DNA of 64,000 nt from Nitrosomonas cryotolerans ATCC 49181 (lineage in GTDB: Bacteria; Pseudomonadota; Gammaproteobacteria; Burkholderiales; Nitrosomonadaceae): positions 2,188,116-2,252,115 of the forward strand of contig NZ_FSRO01000001.1 of NCBI RefSeq assembly GCF_900143275.1, written 5' to 3'. Both the position numbers and the translations under genes were made by a program. The notes beneath the pieces are model-generated. The model searched no databases. It was not told the origin of the DNA and was given only the letters and a program-made list of their open reading frames with translations. Shown in pieces: positions 11,401 to 18,864 of this stretch. The first letter of the stretch is position 1; every line of letters begins with the position of its first letter.

Positions 11401-14220
11401 GCAGATGAGCGTATCGTAAGGCAGAAATACTAATGACAAAAAAGAAAGTGTTGCCGGGCGCCCTGCAGATTTTCTTGTCAAGTTCAAATGCACCAGCCAA
11501 TCCTGCTCCTCGGGTTTACGAATACACTCAATGAGCGTTCCCAATACAATAGGTAAAAACACGATGCCCGCAACTAATAATGTCCAGAACCATGCCTCCT
11601 CTATACTCAGCAGCCATCCTCCTACCAGTAAGGTAAGTAATGAAGGAGAAACGAGGCTGCGGCGGAGATTATCAAAAATTTTCCACATAGATAAAGCCGC
11701 CAGTGGATTCGGTTGCCGCTTCGTTTTTAATCCAAATAATTTTCCTACGTTTGGAACCAACCAGCCAGCCAGTTGCCAATCACCGCGGATCCACCGATGT
11801 CGCCGGCTAGCATCTACGGTGTAACTATCTGGATGCTCCTCAATCAGATCAACGTCGGTCACCAGTGCCGAACGTGCATAACCGCTTTCCAATAAATCAT
11901 GACTAAGAATCAGGTTTTCTGGAAAGCGCCCGCAAACGGCTTGACGAAAAGCATCCACATCATAGATACCCTTACCGATGAAGGTGCCTTCTCTAAAAAT
12001 ATCTTGATAAACATCCGATACCTCGCGGGTATAGGGATCGACTCCGGATTCACCCGCAAATAGTTTTGTAAACCATGACTGATTTGCGCTAACCAGGCTA
12101 ATCGAAACACGCGGTTGCAGGATCGTGTAACCTTCGACAACACGCCCTTTTTCAATATCGTACATGGGTCGATTCAGTGGATGCGCTATATTTCCTATCA
12201 ACATCCGTGCCGTATCGCGGGGTAACTGTGTATCTGTATCCAGAGTAATAACGTACTGAATCGAATTGAGGATGGATATATCACCGACAATATCCAGGAA
12301 TTTTGTTTGATCTCCTCCGCGTAGCAAGGCATTGAACTGCTCTAACTTACCACGCTTGCGCTCATACCCCATCCATAACTGTTCATATGGATTCCATACG
12401 CGAGGCCGATGAAACAGATAGAAAATACATGGACGATCATCACAGTAGATTTCGTTAAGTGCCTCAACAGCTTCGCGCGCATAAAGGCGCAATGCATCAT
12501 CATCCGGCAAAATGCACTCAGGTGCATCACGAAAATCTGTCAATAAAGCAAAGAATAGATTAGAGTCACGATTGCCCAAATAACGAATTTTCAGGGCTTC
12601 CAGAAGATTGTCAATTTCCTCTGGCTTGCTTAGAAAAGTAGGAATAACTACTATCGTGCGATGGGTCGATGGAACACCTTGAGAGAAATCCAGCCGGGGT
12701 AACAGGCGGGGTTGCAAGATCAGCGTGGCCAGTAAATTCATGAGTGATACAGCCAGCGCCGAACTGGCGATTACAGCTGTCACTGCAAGAAACCAGGACT
12801 GCCAGTCATCCATCTGGAACGTCTCGGAAGAACGGAACACGAACGCTGTAACCAGTGTGGTAAGCAATAAAATAGGAGCAAGATAAAATAACAGGCGGTG
12901 ATTGCTACTAGTGCGGCTAACGCGTTCTTTCCAGGATGGATGGCAACCAATTGCTTGTTCCAGTAATGGCCGCCCGCGATCAATCAGATAGTATCCGACA
13001 TGTGCTGTACGATCACCGGGGCTTAATCGTTCCGCAGCCACGCGTGCGAGCATAATAGCTTCACGCGCCACCCTGTATTCACTATATGTACTGCTTCTGG
13101 CTATATCCTCGATGACATGTCTATATTGATCACGAGTGGCAAAATCCTGGTTAACGTGTATTCCTGCCGGATCTTCACGTAATGTCTGCTCAACGATGCT
13201 GAGCGATTCCACATAGCGTGTCCAGTCCATTGCGCCAATAAAGCGTAAACTCCCAATACTGTTTGCAATAGAAATCTGATTGGCCGCGGATGTTCGGCTG
13301 GCTGCTTCCGACAACTGTACTGCACTCACGCCTTGTTCGAGCAATCTTTGCTCAATCCAGATCTGAATCAATGCCAGGGTGGGCTCGTGAGCCTGGAGTT
13401 TCGCGTAAAATTCCTCCACAAATGGGGCAGTAAGTGGAATATCGGTATTAGCAAACTTAGCGAGCAACTGAATAAGCTGTTTCGGCTCATTTTCAGCCGT
13501 TATGAGCATACGATCGGCCCATGCAGCCGCCTCGTTGCGCTCCTGACGCCGATGAGCGATGCACAATCCAACGCGACGTAGATTCTCCAGTAGCGCCAGC
13601 TGTAGCATGATGGGGAATGCCCATAATTCGCCTAGATTTAATGGTACGAGTGTCTGGTAAGCGGCGATAAACTGTGTTGTGTTATTACTGTCGACACGAC
13701 CATCCATGTGAGAAATCAATTCTAATGCCAGATCGTAGACACGGGGGTAGCCAATTGATTGACTATTCGCCAGTTGAGGTAATTGTTGACTGTACCCGCG
13801 CGGTAAATGCCGACGCGCCAAGTTGATTTCCTGCTCAATCAGGTAGAAATTATCGAGTAGCCAGGCTTCTGCCGGCACGATTCGCTGGCCTTGTGTGGCA
13901 GCAGCCATCACGATATCGTACGCCGCCAATAAAACCCGCTCATTATTCGCCAACCGGGGCAATAATTTATCTGGTTTTGGATGAAAATTGATACGATGCT
14001 GCCCGGCCAGTATAATGGCATGGCGTTTTAGCTGTTCAATACTCAGCAGCTCCGAACGTAACAGATCGGCTTCGCAATCGTTACTCAGTTCATTCTTCCG
14101 TTTATATGCCGAAAATATATCTTTAATCGTGATGATATTCTCCTCGTCGGAACTAAGATCAATCAGCACAGCATCGGTCTTTTGTCTTTTGATCTGCCTT
14201 CTCCTTAATACCCTTACCAT
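5455..14220 (-). CDS. ndvB: Cyclic beta-1,2-glucan synthase (NdvB/Cgs type)
   Basis: This giant protein of 2921 residues makes periplasmic cyclic beta-1,2-glucans from UDP-glucose at the inner membrane. In order it has an alpha-helical N-terminal region and a first membrane pair near residues 430-490. A GT84 glycosyltransferase core follows, with the DxD motif LDTDTQLPRD near residue 655 and SRRHRWIRGDWQL further on. After that come more membrane helices, the transglutaminase-like MAHHQGMSLLAFEH segment near 1550, and two beta-rich carbohydrate modules. The C-terminal part is a GH94 phosphorylase-like domain with GGAYGFRDQLQDT near 2455 and GDWNDGMN near 2590, thought to set glucan length. 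The size is close to the known alphaproteobacterial Cgs proteins (about 2830-2870 residues). It is divergent from galU, which provides UDP-glucose. No frameshift is seen over 8.8 kb. Confidence 0.93.
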   Translation of the reverse strand: MVRVLRRRQIKRQKTDAVLIDLSSDEENIITIKDIFSAYKRKNELSNDCEADLLRSELLSIEQLKRHAIILAGQHRINFHPKPDKLLPRLANNERVLLAAYDIVMAAATQGQRIVPAEAWLLDNFYLIEQEINLARRHLPRGYSQQLPQLANSQSIGYPRVYDLALELISHMDGRVDSNNTTQFIAAYQTLVPLNLGELWAFPIMLQLALLENLRRVGLCIAHRRQERNEAAAWADRMLITAENEPKQLIQLLAKFANTDIPLTAPFVEEFYAKLQAHEPTLALIQIWIEQRLLEQGVSAVQLSEAASRTSAANQISIANSIGSLRFIGAMDWTRYVESLSIVEQTLREDPAGIHVNQDFATRDQYRHVIEDIARSSTYSEYRVAREAIMLARVAAERLSPGDRTAHVGYYLIDRGRPLLEQAIGCHPSWKERVSRTSSNHRLLFYLAPILLLTTLVTAFVFRSSETFQMDDWQSWFLAVTAVIASSALAVSLMNLLATLILQPRLLPRLDFSQGVPSTHRTIVVIPTFLSKPEEIDNLLEALKIRYLGNRDSNLFFALLTDFRDAPECILPDDDALRLYAREAVEALNEIYCDDRPCIFYLFHRPRVWNPYEQLWMGYERKRGKLEQFNALLRGGDQTKFLDIVGDISILNSIQYVITLDTDTQLPRDTARMLIGNIAHPLNRPMYDIEKGRVVEGYTILQPRVSISLVSANQSWFTKLFAGESGVDPYTREVSDVYQDIFREGTFIGKGIYDVDAFRQAVCGRFPENLILSHDLLESGYARSALVTDVDLIEEHPDSYTVDASRRHRWIRGDWQLAGWLVPNVGKLFGLKTKRQPNPLAALSMWKIFDNLRRSLVSPSLLTLLVGGWLLSIEEAWFWTLLVAGIVFLPIVLGTLIECIRKPEEQDWLVHLNLTRKSAGRPATLSFLSLVFLPYDTLICLDAIFRSGVRMLFTRRGLLIWHMQSYISRNACRTLTDFFKEMWIAPFLAVVLAFTLGISQSTVLFISTAPILLLWFVAPIVGWWISMPLSSPLPNLTFDQQAFLRASARRTWRFFADFVGPQDNWLPPDNFQEYPARAIASRTSPTNIGMALLADLAAYDLGYISAGECLQLVENTLITMEKLERYHGHFYNWYDTRTLQPLCPQYISSVDSGNLAGSLLTLQAGLAELKNQPVLSVHAFQGLQDTLQVLAEHVPLSPAPDLAKRIQFLQDNLSSLASNKECPSVAVADILLEKMHHATGELAAWLPADNDIDGELYYWVQALDQQSLALRNDLHSLISEPGCFSNVPTLAELFETQVMDAEALIVDGANTAAASCYKNVVERLGVIDNLIDRCGKLAAMDFEFLYDRSRGLLTIGYDVGERRRDPACYDLLASEARLASFLLIAQGQLPQKHWFTLGRLLTSHGGDVSLISWSGSMFEYLMPQLMMRSYDNTLLEQTCKAAVSRQIEYGRQRAVPWGISESCYNVTDMHQVYQYRAFGVPGLGFKRGLGDDLVIAPYASALALMVAPVEACRNLQILANQGGSGIYGFYESIDYTPSRVSRGKNHAIVRTFMAHHQGMSLLAFEHVLLNSPMQRRFMSDPLVRATELLLQERIPKKGGTLHPHAAEVSAAARPPVTEIGAIMRTFTDPDTPIPEVHLLSNGRYHVMANNAGGGYSRWRDLAVTRWREDATSDCWGTFIYLRDCDTGYYWSAAHQPTLRHADHYEAIFVQARAEYRRRDHMIETHTEISVSPEDDVEIRRVTLTNLSSRTRRIEVTSYAEVVLASLNTDLAHRAFSNLFVQTEILSDQQAILCTRRRRMPGEQVPWMFHLLAVPDAAAGEPSYETSRAKFIGRCRTVGNPMMLDNADSRSILSNTDGPVLDPIVAIRRTVSLSADESATVQIISGVAESREAALAVLEKYCDRHFVERAFEMAWFQSQEVLRYLTATEADAQTYGRLAGSVIYASALRRSAPNIIMRNQLGQSGLWRFAISGDLPIVLFRIGDLKRLDLVKQILQAHVYWRMKGLATDLVIMNEDFSSYRAVLQDQIMGLINAGPDAPFVDKPGGVFVRRAEELSEEERVLFQAVAHVMFTDATTTLLEQGKRGITPEWMPDRLEPLLQTLAEPILPLPVRERIFYNGLGGFTPDGREYVISLESGQNTPAPWVNVIASPHIGTVVSESGSAYTWVENAHEFRLTTWHNDPLSDSSGEALYMRDEETGAFWSLSPLPAGGRSGYVCRHGFGYSVFEHYEAGISSELYTYVAMDAPVKFLVIKLRNHSKRPRRLSLTGYWELVLGEWRHSNSMHIVTEIDPHSGALLAHNTYGRECANRTVFVQVSKRERTMTGNRTEFIGRNGSLADPAAMHRKHLSGKVGAGLDPCAAIQTPVELASGQESEIVFVFGAAGNISEVQHFIQRFSGQTGAREALETVWAHWNHVLGAVYVETPDRALDVLVNGWLVYQTLSCRIWGRSGYYQSGGAYGFRDQLQDTLALNHTTPWLIREQLIRCAGRQFIQGDVQHWWHPPGGQGVRTHFSDDYLWLPYATCRYVLATGDTGVLEEPIHFLEGRELYPEEEAYYDQPQRSAEMASLYEHCVRSIKHGLKFGKHQLPLMGCGDWNDGMNLVGRNGRGESIWLAWFLYENLQLFAELARSRNDEVFAKVCIEQAELLRNNIEANAWDGGWYRRAYFDDGTPLGSSSNDECRIDSISQSWAVISGGGNPARARQAMKAVDQYLVRRDMRLIQLLTPPFDQSDLEPGYIKGYVPGVRENGGQYTHAAIWATMAFAMIGERKQAWEMFAMLNPINRGSQSADIDRYKVEPYVMCADIYATSPYAGRGGWTWYTGAAGWMYQLAVETLLGLHLEVDHLRVTPRIPAHWKTYKVHYRYRETFYHITINRIDTERKQGIRVTMNGVIISEGGVDETGQVQAVIPLVDDCQEHHVQLSLR

Positions 14221-14537
14221 GCAATAGACTATATTGTCAACTATTAATCACTGAGTTTAATCAATCAATCGCATCAATCTGATCCATAGATCCGTTACTC
14301 GATTATCAGACTATCGTATTCAGCTAGAGGATTATTCATAAAATCCTGTATGATTAATCATCCATATGCTGATGATGCCTTGTTTTCAGTAAAAAAATCA
14401 TCATTCGGATCAAAAAAAGGATGCATATTGAATTACGCATCCGCATATCTGGTTTTTATGCACGCTGTAAAAATTATTTTGAAACACTTCAAAGCAAAGC
14501 GCTGGAATGAATCTACCAAAAGTAAGGGGATTTCCAA
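14221..14537. promoter_or_regulatory. Divergent promoter region between ndvB and galU
   Basis: These 317 bases separate two divergently transcribed genes and must hold both promoters. The sequence is AT-rich. I cannot place -35/-10 boxes with confidence. AAGGGG at 14525-14530 is a good ribosome site 7 bases before the galU ATG at 14538. Short reading frames here look like chance. Confidence 0.5.
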
Positions 14538-15416
14538 ATGAAAGTGATAAAGAAAGCAGTTTTTCCGGTCGCAGGATTGGGAACGCGATTTTTACCGGCA
14601 ACCAAAGCCAGTCCAAAAGAGATGCTTCCCATAGTAGATAAGCCCTTGATCCAGTATGCAGCTGAAGAAGCAGTTGCGGCGGGGATGGATGTACTCATTT
14701 TTATAACAGGCCGCCATAAGCGCTCAATTCCGGATCACTTTGATAAGGCCTATGAATTAGAGAAAGAGCTGGAAGCTCACGGAAATCAGGACGGGCTAGA
14801 TATTGTGCACAACATCTTGCCACCCCATGTGAGTTGCATCTACATCAGACAAGTTGAAACATTAGGGCTAGGCCATGCGGTTTTATGTGCCCGGCCAGTC
14901 GTTGGAGATGAACCTTTTGCAGTTTTCCTGGCTGATGATTTAATAAAATCTCGTGATCATTCTTGTTTAGCTCAGATGGTCAAAATATATAATCAATATT
15001 ACAGTTCTGTACTCGGGGTCGAACGCGTTCCTTACGAGAGCGTTGATAAGTATGGCATTGTTGCAAGTATGCCGGTTACTGAACGATTATCAAGAATCAG
15101 CACCATTGTTGAAAAGCCGGCCGTTGGCACTGCGCCTTCTAATTTGGCCGTAGTAGGTCGTTATATCTTGACTCCCAGAATCTTTGGATTACTTGAAAAA
15201 ACAGGACAAGGAGCCGGCGGTGAGATTCAATTAACCGATGCGATCGCAAAATTGCTAGAGGAAGAACCCGTATTTGCTTACGAGTTTGATGGTAAACGAT
15301 TCGATTGCGGCAGCAAGCTCGGATATTTAAAGGCAACGGTAGAATATGCCTTAGTGCATCCGGAACTGAAACAGGCGTTTGCACAATATTTGGATGATAT
15401 TACGAAGCAGTTCTAA
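14538..15416 (+). CDS. galU: UTP-glucose-1-phosphate uridylyltransferase
   Basis: The 292-residue product makes UDP-glucose from UTP and glucose-1-phosphate. The N-terminal nucleotide-binding signature [24 protein letters not shown] and the conserved [13 protein letters not shown] are present. So are [15 protein letters not shown], the catalytic segment LADDLI, and [20 protein letters not shown]. Length and motifs are those of bacterial GalU. It is divergent from the cyclic glucan synthase gene, so one role is probably to supply UDP-glucose to that enzyme and to other envelope polysaccharides. The family A/B mobile element cluster begins at its stop codon. Confidence 0.96.
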   Translation: MKVIKKAVFPVAGLGTRFLPATKASPKEMLPIVDKPLIQYAAEEAVAAGMDVLIFITGRHKRSIPDHFDKAYELEKELEAHGNQDGLDIVHNILPPHVSCIYIRQVETLGLGHAVLCARPVVGDEPFAVFLADDLIKSRDHSCLAQMVKIYNQYYSSVLGVERVPYESVDKYGIVASMPVTERLSRISTIVEKPAVGTAPSNLAVVGRYILTPRIFGLLEKTGQGAGGEIQLTDAIAKLLEEEPVFAYEFDGKRFDCGSKLGYLKATVEYALVHPELKQAFAQYLDDITKQF

Positions 15417-15417
15417 G

Positions 15418-15625
15418 CGAAACTTTTGCTAAAACCCTCGCCAAAAATTTTCTACTATTGATTATAAAGAAGACCGCTGCATAACTGTGTTTTCGAGCTT
15501 TTCTGATTACTTTCAGCATCGATAAATCAAACACTTAAAAATCTTGCCCAGCCCGAGATAACCAGTTATGCAGCGGTCTTTAAAGGATTAATTTTTCAAT
15601 TATTGGGGTTTTGCAAAGGCCTCTC
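15418..15625 (+). mobile_element. Miniature element A, interrupted by element B
   Basis: The outer parts (about 15418-15469 and 15581-15625) together form a family A element. The left part reads CTTTTGCTAAAACCCTCGCC and the right part ends GGGGTTTTGCAAAGG. The element is split by a complete family B copy at 15470-15580. Removing family B and one copy of TAAAG restores the usual family A centre GATTATAAAGG. The outermost bases have diverged, so the exact ends are uncertain. Confidence 0.75.
15470..15580 (-). mobile_element. Miniature element B, complete copy nested in element A
   Basis: This is a 111-bp non-coding element with perfect 18-bp inverted ends, AAGACCGCTGCATAACTG and its complement. 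It is flanked on both sides by TAAAG (15465-15469 and 15581-15585), a 5-bp target duplication inside a family A element. The interior matches the copy at 37757-37866 read on the other strand. The ends resemble those of the IS5-family element at 62464-63738 (AAGACTACTGCACAACT), so that transposase type probably moves it. Confidence 0.85.
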
Positions 15626-15700
15626 ATGGTGTTGCCATTTTTCGTAATCGTTATCGAGTAATCGTGTTCGTAGCAGCTCGACAAGATGAGCGCGCAACCT

Positions 15701-16357
15701 CTAGCCTGGTCTATTTCCTTGAGCCTGACCGTTGCTGCTGGAAATGGTCATAGATTTTGGAAAATAAAAACCAAAACAAGTTGAACAAAAGGTATGCGTC
15801 GTATTTTTTGGACACTGTTTTACCCATTCAGGAACCCAATCCCAGCACTCAACTTCCTGTATACTTTTTACTCTGCGACAGTAAGCACATTGATTAATCA
15901 TGCCATTCTTATCTGTATAAAGCGATCTATCGGCCGCTCTCACGGGTCTATCTTCGAGGGTATGATATCGTTCGATTACGAGAGAATTGATAATCAGGAG
16001 TCCTTCTCGATTTCCTAACGGATGGACAATCTGATGATAACGTCGATAAAAAATATCACTTGAGCATTCAAACTCATAGTCCCAAGCCCTATGGGAGTTT
16101 AAGCAGTCATTCAATTTACTTTTATAAAACAGTTTCATCTCACCCGGCATACAGTCCAGAATTGATCTTCCCAAATCCCATTCAGCAGATATCATAGGCT
16201 CCCCCCCATTCTCCTGAGAGAATCGATACCAACCCGGATTGAGATAGGCCAGAATAAAATTTTTCCATACACCGTAAATGGGTCCAGAGTGTGCTTCTAG
16301 ATCATCTAAGTTATAGTTCTCAAGCAATCTCCTGAATTCCGGGTCTATTCTTGCCAT
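15701..16357 (-). CDS. PAS-like protein with a C-terminal cysteine cluster
   Basis: The 218-residue soluble protein looks like a stand-alone sensory module. The N-terminal two thirds (about residues 10-150) resemble a PAS domain, ending with the strand LGNREGLLIINSLVIE. The last third has CAYCRRVKSIQEVECWDWVPEW and HTFCSTCFGFYFP. Such a CxxC...HxxCxxC tail is common at the end of PAS-sensor proteins and may bind metal. ATG 16357 is chosen because GAGG lies about 11 bases upstream; an in-frame TTG at 16366 is too close to that site. No kinase, GGDEF or helix-turn-helix follows, and both flanks are miniature elements, so its partner is unknown. Confidence 0.6.
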   Translation of the reverse strand: MARIDPEFRRLLENYNLDDLEAHSGPIYGVWKNFILAYLNPGWYRFSQENGGEPMISAEWDLGRSILDCMPGEMKLFYKSKLNDCLNSHRAWDYEFECSSDIFYRRYHQIVHPLGNREGLLIINSLVIERYHTLEDRPVRAADRSLYTDKNGMINQCAYCRRVKSIQEVECWDWVPEWVKQCPKNTTHTFCSTCFGFYFPKSMTISSSNGQAQGNRPG

Positions 16358-16381
16358 ATGATTCAAATCCTCAGAATTAAT

Positions 16382-16441
16382 GAGACTTTTGCAAAAGCCT
16401 TTGCCAGAAGTTTTCGACTATTGGGATTTTGCAAAGATCTC
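16382..16441 (+). mobile_element. Miniature element A, 60-bp short form
   Basis: It starts GAGACTTTTGCAAAAG and ends TTTTGCAAAGATCTC. TTAAT occurs immediately on both sides (16377-16381 and 16442-16446), a perfect 5-bp target duplication. Compared with the 88-bp form, it lacks the 28-base centre between the two CTATT motifs. Confidence 0.85.
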
Positions 16442-16457
16442 TTAATATAAGAATGCT

Positions 16458-16545
16458 GAGACTTTTGCAAAAGTCCTCGCCAGAAGTTTTTACTATTGAT
16501 TATAAAGGGTTAATTTTTCATCTGCTGGGGCTTTGCAAAGGTCTC
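16458..16545 (+). mobile_element. Miniature element A, 88-bp full form
   Basis: It starts GAGACTTTTGCAAAAG, has the centre TATTGATTATAAAGGGTTAA, and ends CTTTGCAAAGGTCTC. It is flanked by ATGCT on both sides (16453-16457 and 16546-16550), a perfect 5-bp target duplication. It lies 16 bases from the short copy at 16382-16441. Confidence 0.88.
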
Positions 16546-16695
16546 ATGCTGTTAAACTTTCAGAATAATTTATGTGAAAATCAATGACTTAATAATTGGC
16601 AATGATATTAGGTCACAAATCAGGATAAGTAAATAAGCAAATCCCCTATTATAGTCACAATAAAATAGAGGCTTCAAACGGCATCGACTAATAAA

Positions 16696-16782
16696 AAGAC
16701 CGCTGCATAACTGGTTATCTCGGGCTGGACAAGATTTTTAAGTGCGCGGATTCAATTTATCAATGCTGCAAGTAATCAGAAA
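16696..16782 (+). mobile_element. Miniature element B, left part only
   Basis: The end AAGACCGCTGCATAACTG and the interior (GATTTTTAAGTG, then TTTATCAATGCTGCAAGTAA) match the complete family B copies. After about 16782 the sequence departs and no right end is found. The sequence beyond, to about 16860, reads as a short open frame ending NIETWETYDSRY that I cannot identify. It may be a remnant of the site or of a larger parent element. Confidence 0.65.
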
Positions 16783-16882
16783 TTCAATCTGATTCAAGAA
16801 ACCACCTTTGCGTGTTCGCTGACCAACATTGAAACCTGGGAAACTTACGATTCCCGCTACTGATAATTGAATTTAATGATTA

Positions 16883-16942
16883 GAGACTTTTGCAAAAGCC
16901 CTCGCCAGAGGTTTTCAATTATTGGGGTTTTGCAAAGGTCTC
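16883..16942 (+). mobile_element. Miniature element A, 60-bp short form
   Basis: It runs from GAGACTTTTGCAAAAG to TTTTGCAAAGGTCTC with the same internal deletion as the copy at 16382. The flanks (GATTA and ACGCT) do not match, so the target duplication has been lost or one side has been rearranged. It ends three bases from the stop of the small membrane protein gene on the minus strand. Confidence 0.8.
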
Positions 16943-16945
16943 ACG

Positions 16946-17416
16946 CTATTCTGTTTCGGCATATATGATTGAATAATCCAAGATCAATCCTCCCTTTATA
17001 TTTAAATCAGAATATAAATAAACACGCTTTCTAAAATCTCTGGCTTGTTTTGGTGGGATATTGATATATATGTATTCGTTTTCTTCTGAAGCAATGATGC
17101 AATCACTTTTATTGTCTATTATGCAGTCTCTAAAGGTCAATTTTAGTTGCACGCCCGTTAGCGTATATTTATTTGAGTGATTGATGATGCGACCAACCAT
17201 GTCATAACCATCGATCGATGATTTTAATGATACATCCTCAAGAAACAGATCCGATGGCAGAATTCTTTCCTTGGATTGCATCTTTTCATATTCTTGATAC
17301 TGCCAAAATAGAAAAGCACTTGCCATACCGACCAAAATAACCATTCCAGTAAATTTTCTGAATCTCGCGGATACTGCCAGCAGTATCAAGAAGATCATTC
17401 CTGCAAGCCATTTCAT
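16946..17416 (-). CDS. Small membrane-anchored hypothetical protein
   Basis: I do not recognise this 156-residue protein. Two hydrophobic segments (about residues 3-14 and 22-39) suggest an N-terminal hairpin in the inner membrane. They are followed by a soluble beta-rich domain of about 100 residues with DMVGRIINHSNKYTLTGVQLKLTF. This resembles the pattern of small extracytoplasmic beta-sandwich domains (FxLYD-like). AAGGAGT precedes the ATG at 17416 at good spacing, so it is probably expressed. Its neighbours are mobile elements and decayed DNA. Confidence 0.6.
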   Translation of the reverse strand: MKWLAGMIFLILLAVSARFRKFTGMVILVGMASAFLFWQYQEYEKMQSKERILPSDLFLEDVSLKSSIDGYDMVGRIINHSNKYTLTGVQLKLTFRDCIIDNKSDCIIASEENEYIYINIPPKQARDFRKRVYLYSDLNIKGGLILDYSIIYAETE

Positions 17417-18221
17417 GAATTACTCCTTATGGATTCCCACATTGAAAAAGACTACTTGGCATCAATCAACCCGAATAGCGCATACTTACCTATGCCATTT
17501 AGGCATAATTCCACTCATTAATGATTCGCGGATTTAATTTGATGTGATTATGGCCGTTTAGTAAAGAAGTCATCAACAGGCACACCGGGGGCGATAATCA
17601 TCGAATCTCAAATGAAATAGCTTAGTCGCCGGAGTAGCTTCAACAGTGCTTTCTATTCTAGAAGTCATGTTGGTTAATTAATAAGAAAATGACTATTAGC
17701 CTAATAATCATACCGCTCACAACAGTAATGTTCGTTGGCTGCGACTAAGACAAAAAACAAAACAATTTTAAATCAGGATATTACAAATTTGTACGCATGC
17801 GGGCCAAGCGGTTGAATGCCAGGTAATATTTGGCAAAATCACCTGCTATGTGTGAATGCTTCGCCTGTGCATTTTCACCCATATACAGTCAGCAAGTGCA
17901 GACATGATTGATCGAGAAACCCACCAAATCAGCACAGGTATCATTTAACAGTACCCGGCCATTTTCGCAATGCAGCAGCTACAATACTGGATTCAGCAAG
18001 GTTTTGTCGACCATAACCTAGATGACGCTCCATTTATCACTGGCCGTGGCGCCCTTTTCTGGAAGCCACTTCAATATTAGTGGCCCGTATTGTAGAACGT
18101 TGCTATTTTGCTGAAATGCTCTTTATCAATCCTCAAGCAATTTATTTCACGCAGAAGAGCTTGTAATTAACAGATAATCATGGCTCAATTAATGTTTGAT
18201 TAACAGCGCAAGGACAGCCTC
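17417..18221. other. Gene-poor stretch with decayed coding remnant
   Basis: No intact gene is present in these 805 bases. Near 17970-18058 the plus strand reads MQQLQYWIQQGFVDHNLDD followed by FITGRGALFWKP. A shift of frame near 18060 continues as ARIVERCYFAEMLFINPQA and ends with a TAA near 18168. Stops interrupt the sequence before and between, so it looks like the tail of a gene broken by a frameshift. I cannot name the family. Confidence 0.45.
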
Positions 18222-18500
18222 ATGCAAGCAATCGTAGAATTACAAGTGATTCCCCTCGGCAGCGGTGTTTCTGTCAGAAAAGAGATTGCCCGTGTCATTG
18301 AGCTGCTGCGGAATCATCAGATTCTGGTGAAAACACATGCTACAGGCACCAATATTCAAGGGGAATTAAAGGTGATACTCACTGTAATTGAAAAAATACA
18401 TGAAACACTGCACAAAGAAGGCAGCGTGCGTTTGATTAGTTACATAAAACTGGAAACACGTATTGATAAGACACCCACTCTAGCTGATAAACAGTTATAG
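18222..18500 (+). CDS. MTH1187-family thiamine-binding protein (DUF77)
   Basis: The 92-residue product fits the small MTH1187/YkoF-like family. It has an N-terminal strand AIVELQVIPLGSGVSV, then a helix, THATGTNIQGEL, and a second helix IEKIHETLHKEGSVRLISYIKLETR. Members form ferredoxin-like tetramers and several are reported to bind thiamine; a direct catalytic role is not established. It stands alone with about 360 bases of non-coding sequence on the 3' side. Confidence 0.8.
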   Translation: MQAIVELQVIPLGSGVSVRKEIARVIELLRNHQILVKTHATGTNIQGELKVILTVIEKIHETLHKEGSVRLISYIKLETRIDKTPTLADKQL

Positions 18501-18864
18501 ATTCACTGCGATTGCGATTTATTTGAAGGTTTCTTTCAGGAGAATCTAAACGTAATCAGTTCTATTTTTTTATACAGTCGCTCAATCTTAATTTCAGCTA
18601 ACCATTATTTTTTGAACGCTCTTATCCGGATCTGAGATGCAAACCTTGACCGTATTCACCTATGAGACAGCTTGTATATGTGCATCTTTCAGGCATACGC
18701 ACTTGCCAGTTACTGACCGATACGGTTTAATAAGTCTTTATAGTCATAAATAAGCTATAACCGACCTCAGAAAGACCATGTTTACTCATTTATCATGCCC
18801 CCTGCTCGATATCTACCCGGTAAAATAATGCGATTTTCACTATTCAGCTTTAATTTAGAATCAA
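18501..18864. other. Intergenic region before the acyltransferase gene
   Basis: No gene, repeat or clear hairpin is seen in these 364 bases. They presumably carry the promoter of the acyltransferase gene. Confidence 0.4.

Noticed and set aside
5437..14227. Many plus- and minus-strand frames inside the cyclic glucan synthase gene
   Set aside because: They are shadows of the single 2921-codon gene and show no independent motifs or ribosome sites.
14350..14541. Open frame of 63 codons between ndvB and galU
   Set aside because: It overlaps the galU start, has no ribosome site or recognisable protein features, and lies in the divergent promoter region.
15418..16942. Cluster of similar short repeats considered as a CRISPR array
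   Set aside because: The units are unevenly spaced, have inverted ends and own target duplications, and there are no regular spacers or cas genes.
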